From the NCBI GenBank assembly GCA_017390825.1, contig JAFPAK010000191.1, forward strand, positions 1 through 6,824: a stretch of 6,824 nt of DNA. Direction: 5' to 3'. Position numbers and translations under genes: made by a program. Positions 1 to 5,402 of the stretch are shown here, one piece after another. Origin of the DNA: Clostridia bacterium (GTDB taxonomy: Bacteria; Bacillota_A; Clostridia; Oscillospirales; Acutalibacteraceae). The notes below the pieces were generated by a model. The model saw only the letters and a program-made list of their open reading frames with translations, was not told the origin of the DNA and ran no database searches. Each line of letters starts with the position of its first letter. Position 1 is the first letter of the stretch.

Positions 1-1248
1 AAAGCATTTATCGTAACAGATACATTCCTTTACGAAAACGGCTACACAAAGCCCATCACAGATAAGCTCGACGAAATGGGCATCGCTCACACAACATTCT
101 TCAACGTTCAGCCCGACCCGACACTCGGTAACGCTAAAGAAGGTGCTGCACAGATGGCAGCATTCAAGCCGGACACAATCATCGCTCTCGGTGGCGGTTC
201 TGCAATGGACGCAGCAAAGATTATGTGGGTTATGTATGAGCATCCCGAAGCAGACTTTATGGATATGGCAATGAGATTCATCGATATCCGTAAGAGAGTT
301 TACACATTCCCGAAGATGGGTGAAAAAGCATACTTCATCGCTGTTCCGACATCAGCAGGTACAGGTTCAGAAGTTACACCTTTCGCAGTTATCACAGACG
401 AATCAACAGGTGTTAAGTATCCGCTTGCTGACTATGAGCTTCTTCCGAACATGGCAATCATCGATACAGATTTCCATATGTCAGCTCCTAAGGGTCTTAC
501 AGCAGCATCAGGTATTGACGCTGTAACACACGCAGTTGAAGCTTACGCAGCAATGCTTGCAACAGACTACACAGACGGTCTTGCACTTCAGGCTCTCAAG
601 AATATCTTCAAGTACCTTCCCCGTGCATATGAAAACGGTCAGACAGACGTTGAAGCAAGAGAGAAGATGGCTAATGCAGCAACAATCGCAGGTATGGCTT
701 TCGCAAATGCATTCCTCGGAATCTGCCACTCAATGGCTCATAAGCTCGGTGCTTTCCACCACCTTCCTCACGGTGTTGCAAACGCACTTATGATCGAAGA
801 AGTTCTTCGTTTCAACGCTTCAGAAGCTCCTGTAAAGATGGGTACATTCTCACAGTATGACCACCCGCATACACTTGCACGTTATGCAGAAATTGCTGAT
901 TACCTCGGACTTGGCGGTAAGAACGACAACGAAAAGCTTGAAAACCTTATCAAGGCTATCAACGACCTTAAGGCAACAGTTGGTATCAAGGCAACAATCA
1001 AAGATTACGGCGTTGACGAGAAAGTATTCCTCGATAACCTTGACGAAATGGTTGAGCAGGCATTCGACGATCAGTGCACAGGTGCTAACCCCCGTTATCC
1101 TCTTATGAGCGAACTCAAGCAGATGTATCTTAATGCTTACTACGGCAATCACTTCGTTGAGAAAAAAATGCCCACAGCTTCCGATATTGAAGACGGCGCA
1201 AAGGTTGACGAAGTTAAAGTAACATACCGTAAAGGTAAGAAAGCATAA
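1..1248 (+). CDS. adhE: Bifunctional acetaldehyde/alcohol dehydrogenase AdhE (Aad), C-terminal alcohol dehydrogenase domain, 5'-truncated by window
   Basis: The frame is open from base 1, so the gene continues to the left; the ATG at 76 is internal. The 415 visible residues correspond to the iron-dependent alcohol dehydrogenase half of AdhE, which reduces acetaldehyde to ethanol with NADH. The CoA-acylating aldehyde dehydrogenase half would lie upstream. Visible motifs, numbered from base 1, are the NAD-binding G64-G65-G66-S67 and a complete Fe(II) ligand set: D173 and H177 in GIDAVTHAVEAY, H243 in CHSMAH, and H257 in LPHG. The spacing between these ligands matches AdhE. The C-terminus is basic (RKGKKA). 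Full-length AdhE is about 870-900 residues, so roughly half is present. A stand-alone Fe-alcohol dehydrogenase is less likely because CHSMAHKLG followed by LPHGVANA is typical of the AdhE branch. The next gene starts 18 bases downstream, so co-transcription is expected. By eye, Thr codons are almost all ACA and Lys is mostly AAG, a stronger bias than in the later genes and suggestive of high expression. Confidence 0.95.
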   Translation, partial: KAFIVTDTFLYENGYTKPITDKLDEMGIAHTTFFNVQPDPTLGNAKEGAAQMAAFKPDTIIALGGGSAMDAAKIMWVMYEHPEADFMDMAMRFIDIRKRVYTFPKMGEKAYFIAVPTSAGTGSEVTPFAVITDESTGVKYPLADYELLPNMAIIDTDFHMSAPKGLTAASGIDAVTHAVEAYAAMLATDYTDGLALQALKNIFKYLPRAYENGQTDVEAREKMANAATIAGMAFANAFLGICHSMAHKLGAFHHLPHGVANALMIEEVLRFNASEAPVKMGTFSQYDHPHTLARYAEIADYLGLGGKNDNEKLENLIKAINDLKATVGIKATIKDYGVDEKVFLDNLDEMVEQAFDDQCTGANPRYPLMSELKQMYLNAYYGNHFVEKKMPTASDIEDGAKVDEVKVTYRKGKKA

Positions 1249-1252
1249 TTAA

Positions 1253-1259
1253 GGGAGGT
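1253..1259 (+). promoter_or_regulatory. Strong Shine-Dalgarno site of the kinase gene
   Basis: GGGAGGT lies 7 bases before the ATG at 1267, inside the 18-base gap after adhE. It is nearly fully complementary to the 16S rRNA 3' end. It fixes the start of the kinase and argues for efficient translation from a shared mRNA. Confidence 0.85.
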
Positions 1260-1266
1260 AACCGAA

Positions 1267-2016
1267 ATGAAACTTGACAGAGTAATAGCAGTAAGAAATA
1301 ACAAAACTATTTACCGTGACGGCGACAAGTGTGTTAAAGTTTTTAACGAAGATTATTCAAAGGCAGATGTTCTCAACGAGGCTCTTAATCAGGCTCGTAT
1401 CGAAGAAACAGGTCTCAATATTCCCAAGGTTCTCGAAGTAACAATGCTCGACGGTAAATGGGCAATCGTTTCAGAATATATCAAGGGCAAGACTCTCCAG
1501 CAGCTTATGGATGAGGATGAGGAAAAGAAGAACGAATATATCGAACTTCTTGTTGATATTCAGCTTGGTATTCATTCTAAGGAATGTGCACTCCTCAACA
1601 AGCTCAAGGATAAGATGAACAGAAAGATTGGCATCAGCGAGCTTGATGCAACGACTAGATATGACCTTCACACACGTCTTGAAGGTATGCCGAAGCACAA
1701 GAAGGTTTGCCACGGTGACCTTAACCCCTCAAACATTATCATCACTGAGGACGGTACACCGTACATCCTTGACTGGGCACACGCTACACAGGGTAATGCT
1801 TCAGCAGACGCTGCAAGAACTTATCTTCTCTTCTGGCTTAACGGTGATATCGAAGGTGCAAAGACATATCTTGATACATTCTGCAAGAAGAGCAACACTG
1901 CTAAGCAGTATGTTCAGAAGTGGATGCCCATCGTTGCCGCTTCACAGTCAGTAAAGGGCAACGAGAAGGAAAGAGAATTCCTTCTTTCATGGGTAGATGT
2001 TGTTGACTACGAATAA
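1267..2016 (+). CDS. Small kinase of the aminoglycoside phosphotransferase / choline kinase-like fold
   Basis: This 249-residue soluble protein has a compact protein-kinase-like fold. The N-lobe shows the ATP-binding lysine K24 in VKVF, a candidate helix-C glutamate E38, and a hinge-like segment ending in SEY-IKG near residue 70. The catalytic loop is HGDLNPSN at 149-156, with catalytic base D151 and metal ligand N156. The DFG-equivalent aspartate is D169 in ILDW. HGDxxxxN followed by xDW is characteristic of the APH/choline kinase superfamily (phosphotransferase enzyme family). The substrate cannot be read from sequence: it could be a protein Ser/Thr residue or a small molecule. Its position between adhE and the hydrogenase-sensor genes, with a PP2C-type phosphatase in the same operon, suggests a regulatory kinase (inference). 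A serine/threonine kinase gene has been described in the comparable R. albus unit; whether it is this protein is unverified. No membrane segment or signal peptide is visible. The length is normal for a minimal APH domain, and no catalytic residue is missing. Confidence 0.85.
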   Translation: MKLDRVIAVRNNKTIYRDGDKCVKVFNEDYSKADVLNEALNQARIEETGLNIPKVLEVTMLDGKWAIVSEYIKGKTLQQLMDEDEEKKNEYIELLVDIQLGIHSKECALLNKLKDKMNRKIGISELDATTRYDLHTRLEGMPKHKKVCHGDLNPSNIIITEDGTPYILDWAHATQGNASADAARTYLLFWLNGDIEGAKTYLDTFCKKSNTAKQYVQKWMPIVAASQSVKGNEKEREFLLSWVDVVDYE

Positions 2017-2023
2017 TTCAGAT

Positions 2024-2029
2024 AAGGAG
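2024..2029 (+). promoter_or_regulatory. Shine-Dalgarno site that sets the first ferredoxin start
   Basis: AAGGAG lies 9 bases before the ATG at 2039. It rules out the in-frame ATG at 1997, which lies inside the kinase gene and would add 14 residues that do not resemble the family. Confidence 0.85.
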
Positions 2030-2038
2030 ACTAAGATA

Positions 2039-2278
2039 ATGAAAGTAACAGTATGTATCGGTAGCTCATGTCATATCAAAGGTTCACGTCAGGTAGTAGA
2101 ACAGCTTCAGTATCTTATTGCAGAGAACAATCTCGGTGATAAGGTTGAGCTCGGCGGCACATTCTGCATGGGTAAATGCCAGCAGGGTGTTTGTGTAACA
2201 GTAGATAACGATTTCTTCTCAGTTACTCCCGAAACAGTAGAAGAATTCTTTAACAAGAACGTAAAGGAAAAGGTATAA
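2039..2278 (+). CDS. Thioredoxin-like [2Fe-2S] ferredoxin (NuoE C-terminal-like), copy 1
   Basis: This 79-residue protein is a single thioredoxin-like [2Fe-2S] domain. Its four cluster cysteines are C6 and C11 (C-x4-C in VCIGSSC) and C43 and C47 (C-x3-C in FCMGKC). This is the ligand pattern of the C-terminal part of NuoE/HydC-type subunits and of Clostridium pasteurianum-type [2Fe-2S] ferredoxins. The helical N-terminal part of a full NuoE (about 160 residues) is absent, and the window shows no NuoF/HydB flavin subunit. It therefore probably acts as a free electron carrier or a partner of HydS rather than as part of a bifurcating complex (inference). An additional cysteine, C52, follows the cluster motif and is not shared with copy 2. 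Small proteins of this kind often sit beside group C hydrogenases with PAS domains. The stop codon is one base from the next ATG, so translation is probably coupled. The fold and cofactor are clear; the role is not. Confidence 0.9.
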   Translation: MKVTVCIGSSCHIKGSRQVVEQLQYLIAENNLGDKVELGGTFCMGKCQQGVCVTVDNDFFSVTPETVEEFFNKNVKEKV

Positions 2279-2279
2279 T

Positions 2280-2537
2280 ATGCTGATTCAGGTTTGTGTA
2301 GGCAGCTCCTGCCACTTAAAGGGTTCACCCGAAATTGTGGAGCTTCTGCAGAAAGCCGTCAGTGATTATCATCTTGAAGACGAGGTTGCGCTTGCCGGCA
2401 GTTTCTGTATCGGCAAGTGCAATCGCATTGGTGTAACCCTGCAGGTCGATGATGATATTTACACGGGCGTAACAAAAGAAAGCTTCAAAGAGTTTTTTGA
2501 GGAAAATGTACTTAAGAAATTAAACGAAGGGAAGTAA
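2280..2537 (+). CDS. Thioredoxin-like [2Fe-2S] ferredoxin (NuoE C-terminal-like), copy 2
   Basis: This 85-residue paralogue of the preceding gene has cluster cysteines at identical positions: C6, C11, C43 and C47. Over the first 47 residues I count 25 identities with copy 1, including VC-GSSCH-KGS and FC-GKC. After the last cysteine the two differ: copy 2 has NRIGVTLQVDDD, lacks C52, and carries a longer charged tail. It starts one base after the stop of copy 1. A weak AAAGGA at 2263-2268 is the only obvious ribosome binding site, so reinitiation or coupling is likely. The pair looks like an old tandem duplication, since the DNA has diverged well beyond the protein. Different electron partners for the two copies are possible but cannot be shown. 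HydS follows after six bases, so this gene belongs to the sensor unit. Confidence 0.9.
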   Translation: MLIQVCVGSSCHLKGSPEIVELLQKAVSDYHLEDEVALAGSFCIGKCNRIGVTLQVDDDIYTGVTKESFKEFFEENVLKKLNEGK

Positions 2538-2543
2538 CGGATA

Positions 2544-4223
2544 ATGCCTAATTGTCTGACACTTAAAAAATCAAACTGCAAAAACTGCTATAAATGCATC
2601 CGCCACTGTCCTGTAAAGGCGATCCGTTTTTCAGGCAATCAGGCGCATATCATCGGAAATGAGTGCATTCTCTGCGGTCAGTGCTTTGTTGTATGTCCGC
2701 AGAATGCAAAGGAGATTGTTGACGAAACAGAGAAGGTTAAGGTGCTCCTTCAGTCGGGCGATCCTGTGATTGTTTCGCTTGCTCCGTCTTTTATTGCAAA
2801 CTATGACGGTGCAGGAATCAATTCAATGCGTAAAGCACTTAAAAAGCTTGGCTTCTATGATGTTGAAGAAACTGCAATCGGTGCAACGATCGTTAAAACT
2901 GAATATGAAAGAATGATTGACGAAGAAGAAAGGGATATTATCATTTCTTCCTGCTGTCACTCAATCAATCTTCTCATCCAGAAACACTATCCGTCAGCTC
3001 TTCCTTATCTTGCCGATGTTATTTCTCCGATGCAGGCACATTGTAACGATATCAAGCAGAGATATCAGAATGCAAAGACTGTATTTATCGGTCCCTGTGT
3101 TGCGAAAAAGGACGAAGCAGAGCATTATGAGGGTATTGTTGATGCAGTTCTTACTTTTGAAGAATTAACCGAATGGTTAAAAGCAGAAAATATTGAGATT
3201 GAGCAGGAAACAGATAATGACATCTGCTCACGTGCACGCTTCTTCCCGACAACGGGTGGTGTGCTTAAGACAATGACTCACGAAAATCCGGGATATACAT
3301 ATCTCGCTCTTGACGGTGTTGAAAACTGTATTGCCGCACTCAAGGACATTGAAAGCGGAAAGATTCATAACTGCTTTATCGAAATGTCAGCCTGTGTCGG
3401 CAGCTGTATGGGCGGTCCGGTTATGGAAAAGTATCACCATACTGAAACAGTCAAGGATTATATCACTATCGCAAAATACGCAGGTGCAAAGGATTTTGAG
3501 GTTTCACAGCCGAAGGCAATTGAATTGAAAAAGCATTTTGAGTTTATCGAACAGCGTTCACCTGTACCTTCAGAGCAGGAAATCAACAGTGCTCTTCGTC
3601 AGATGGGTAAATTCAAGCCCTCACAGGAGCTTAACTGCGGTTCATGCGGTTACAACACCTGCCGTGAAAAAGCAATTGCTATCATTCAGGGCAAAGCGGA
3701 AAGCTCAATGTGCCTTCCATTCCTTAAGGATAAGGCGGAAAGCTTCTCTGATACAATCGTTAACAGCTCTCCTAACGGACTTATTGTTCTTAACGATCAG
3801 CTCGAGGTTCAGCAGATCAATAAGGCCGCAAGAGAGATTATGAATATCCGTTATGCATCCGATGTTCTCGGAACTCAGGTTATCAGAATTCTTGATCCTG
3901 TTCCGTTTATGAAGGTTCGCGATACAGGCAGGGAAATCCGCAACGAGCGTGTATACCTTGCTGAATATAAGCGTTACGTCGAGCAGACAATTGTTTACGA
4001 CCGTGATTCAAGACTGCTTGTCGGAATTATGCGTGATGTAACGGATGAACAGTACGCGAAGGAAAGAAAGGACAACATCAGTAAGCAGACCGTTGAGGTT
4101 GCGGACAAGGTTGTTGAAAAGCAGATGCGTATCGTTCAGGAAATTGCTTCACTTCTCGGTGAAACAGCCGCAGAAACAAAAATTGCTCTTGCAAAGCTGA
4201 AGGAGTCAATAACCAATGAATGA
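2544..4223 (+). CDS. hydS: HydS: putative H2-sensing group C [FeFe]-hydrogenase with PAS domain
   Basis: This 559-residue protein has several domains. Residues 1-56 are a two-[4Fe-4S] ferredoxin (C12, C15, C18, C22; C41, C44, C47, C51). About 70-345 is the [FeFe]-hydrogenase H-cluster domain, with C138 in SSCCHS, C185 in FIGPCVAKK, and C284 and C288 in EMSACVGSC. Residues 365-390 hold a further Fe-S motif, C365-x2-C368-x4-C373-x16-C390. About 403-500 is a PAS domain, followed by a charged helix to 559. No histidine kinase, GGDEF or DNA-binding domain follows. The positions that carry Met near the H-cluster in catalytic enzymes are Gly (G183) and Ser (S282), as reported for the Thermotoga sensory HydS. 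The adjacent cysteine used for proton transfer in catalytic enzymes is still present (C137). The protein is expected to be cytoplasmic and to sense H2 rather than turn it over quickly. It is homologous in layout to HfsB of Thermoanaerobacterium. It overlaps the phosphatase gene by 8 bases, pointing to it as the likely direct partner. Confidence 0.93.
   Translation: MPNCLTLKKSNCKNCYKCIRHCPVKAIRFSGNQAHIIGNECILCGQCFVVCPQNAKEIVDETEKVKVLLQSGDPVIVSLAPSFIANYDGAGINSMRKALKKLGFYDVEETAIGATIVKTEYERMIDEEERDIIISSCCHSINLLIQKHYPSALPYLADVISPMQAHCNDIKQRYQNAKTVFIGPCVAKKDEAEHYEGIVDAVLTFEELTEWLKAENIEIEQETDNDICSRARFFPTTGGVLKTMTHENPGYTYLALDGVENCIAALKDIESGKIHNCFIEMSACVGSCMGGPVMEKYHHTETVKDYITIAKYAGAKDFEVSQPKAIELKKHFEFIEQRSPVPSEQEINSALRQMGKFKPSQELNCGSCGYNTCREKAIAIIQGKAESSMCLPFLKDKAESFSDTIVNSSPNGLIVLNDQLEVQQINKAAREIMNIRYASDVLGTQVIRILDPVPFMKVRDTGREIRNERVYLAEYKRYVEQTIVYDRDSRLLVGIMRDVTDEQYAKERKDNISKQTVEVADKVVEKQMRIVQEIASLLGETAAETKIALAKLKESITNE
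4200..4205 (+). promoter_or_regulatory. Shine-Dalgarno site of the phosphatase gene, inside the end of hydS
   Basis: AAGGAG sits in the last codons of hydS, 10 bases before the ATG at 4216. Because the phosphatase starts before hydS ends, ribosomes finishing hydS pass over this site, which should keep the two proteins in a set ratio. Confidence 0.8.
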
Positions 4224-5388
4224 TTTATGTGCTGATATCGGATATAAAAGTATAAATCATCACGGTGAAGAGCTTTGCGGAGACCACGTTGATATAGTTG
4301 AGCCCAGCGATGACTCTATGGTCATAGTTCTTTCAGACGGTTTGGGAAGTGGGGTAAAAGCCAGCATTCTTTCTACGCTTACCTCAAAAATTATATCAAC
4401 AATGCTCGCAGAGGGCTTATCTCTTGAGGAATGTGTTGAAACAATCGCAGCAACATTGCCCGTTTGTTCGGTGCGCGGTGTTGCGTATTCAACGTTTACC
4501 ATCATTCATCTCAAGAATAACCGTACTGCCGAGCTTATTCAGTACGATAATCCTCACGCGATTATAATCCGTGATGAAAAGAATTGGGATTACCCAAAAA
4601 CAGAAATGAATATCGGTGGTAAAAAGATATTCAAATCTGTTATTAATTTGCAGGAAAATGACGTTTTTGTTGCGATGAGCGACGGTTGCCCTCACGCAGG
4701 AATCGGTATGTCATACAACTTTGGTTGGAAACGTGAGGATATCATCGATTTCATCGAAACTCTTGTTCCTGCAGGATATACGGCAAAAACACTTTCAACA
4801 ATGCTTGTTGACGAGTGTGATAAGCTCTACGGTCATAAGCCGGGTGACGATGCAACAGCTTGTGTTGTGCGAATCAGGAAAAGAGTTCCGATGAATATGC
4901 TCTTCGGACCTCCGTCAAACCGTGACGATGCCGACAGAATGATGTCGCTCTTCTTCTCAAAGGAAGGAAAGCACATTATTTGCGGAGGAACAACTTCCTC
5001 GATTGCCGCAAAATTTTTGAGAAAACCTCTCAAACCATCGCTTATATTTGAGCAGAGCGATGTTCCTCCAACAGCGGAACTCGAGGGAGTTGACCTTGTA
5101 ACGGAAGGCGTTATTACAGTTAACAAAGTTGTTGAGTACGCAAATGATTACCTTGGCGAAAACAATTTTTATGAGCATTGGAGCTTTAAGCGAGATGGTG
5201 CATCGCTTATCTGCCGCCTTCTGTTTGAAGAAGCTACGGATATCAACTTCTACGTAGGTCGTGCGATTAACCCTGCTCATCAAAATCCCGATCTGCCCAT
5301 TAATTTCAACATCAAGATGAATCTTGTTGAGGAGCTCTCAAAGGCTCTTAAGAAAATGGGTAAAAGAATCAAAGTAAGTTATTTCTAA
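4216..5388 (+). CDS. SpoIIE/PP2C-family serine/threonine protein phosphatase with C-terminal extension
   Basis: This is a 390-residue soluble protein. The first ~220 residues form a SpoIIE-type PP2C phosphatase domain with its metal-binding aspartates: D23 in LCGDH, D41 in LSDGLGSG, D156 in MSDGCPHAG, and the GDD at 210-212 followed by ATACVV. The D23 to D41 interval of 18 residues fits the SpoIIE family. There are no membrane segments, so it is not sporulation SpoIIE itself. Residues ~222-390 form a further domain, including CGGTTSS at 256-262, that I do not recognise. It has regular hydrophobic strands and helices and ends in a basic segment. The enzyme should remove phosphate from Ser/Thr of a partner protein. 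It begins 8 bases inside hydS and is followed 14 bases later by hydA2. This suggests it relays the HydS signal (inference). Its substrate could be a target of the upstream kinase, an anti-sigma-factor antagonist, or HydS itself; no antagonist gene is visible. A comparable phosphatase gene is described in the R. albus hydS unit. Confidence 0.88.
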   Translation: MNDLCADIGYKSINHHGEELCGDHVDIVEPSDDSMVIVLSDGLGSGVKASILSTLTSKIISTMLAEGLSLEECVETIAATLPVCSVRGVAYSTFTIIHLKNNRTAELIQYDNPHAIIIRDEKNWDYPKTEMNIGGKKIFKSVINLQENDVFVAMSDGCPHAGIGMSYNFGWKREDIIDFIETLVPAGYTAKTLSTMLVDECDKLYGHKPGDDATACVVRIRKRVPMNMLFGPPSNRDDADRMMSLFFSKEGKHIICGGTTSSIAAKFLRKPLKPSLIFEQSDVPPTAELEGVDLVTEGVITVNKVVEYANDYLGENNFYEHWSFKRDGASLICRLLFEEATDINFYVGRAINPAHQNPDLPINFNIKMNLVEELSKALKKMGKRIKVSYF

Positions 5389-5392
5389 GGAG
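5387..5392 (+). promoter_or_regulatory. Shine-Dalgarno site that sets the HydA2 start
   Basis: AAGGAG overlaps the phosphatase stop codon and lies 10 bases before the ATG at 5403. It excludes the in-frame GTG at 5394, which is one base past this site and too close to be used. Confidence 0.85.
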
Positions 5393-5402
5393 TGTGCAAA
5401 TA

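Noticed and set aside
76..78. ATG at 76 as the start of a complete Fe-alcohol dehydrogenase
   Set aside because: The same frame is open to base 1 and encodes the expected upstream AdhE sequence (IVTD-x-FL then NGY), so this Met is internal.
850..1152. Minus-strand open frame of about 100 codons opposite adhE
   Set aside because: It is a shadow of a strongly conserved coding region, rich in Cys/Val, with no family resemblance.
1274..1302. Possible internal promoter: TTGACA with 17-base spacing to AATAAC at the start of the kinase gene
   Set aside because: The -35 match is perfect but the -10 fits only 4 of 6, it lies within coding sequence, and the operon spacing explains expression without it. 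A 5'-end mapping experiment would settle it.
1997..2038. Earlier in-frame ATG for the first ferredoxin
   Set aside because: It lies within the kinase gene without a ribosome binding site; the ATG at 2039 has AAGGAG 9 bases upstream and gives the family-typical N-terminus.
2039..2537. The two ferredoxin genes as one gene split by a frameshift
   Set aside because: Each has its own start, full set of four cluster cysteines and stop; they are paralogues, not halves of one protein.
2544..4223. HydS as a bifurcating hydrogenase subunit (HydA)
   Set aside because: It has a PAS domain and sensory-type pocket changes, and no NAD/flavin subunit (HydB) is encoded next to it.
4957..5283. Minus-strand open frame opposite the phosphatase C-terminal region
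   Set aside because: No recognisable protein features; the + strand frame is continuous with a clear phosphatase and correct operon spacing.
4216..5388. Sporulation phosphatase SpoIIE
   Set aside because: SpoIIE proper has a large N-terminal membrane region before the phosphatase domain; here the phosphatase domain starts at residue 1 and there are no membrane segments.
5394..5402. GTG start for HydA2
   Set aside because: It is immediately after the AAGGAG; the ATG at 5403 has proper spacing.
1249..5402. Terminators or small RNA genes in the gaps
   Set aside because: All gaps are 22 bases or less and are taken up by ribosome binding sites; no hairpin followed by a T-run is present.
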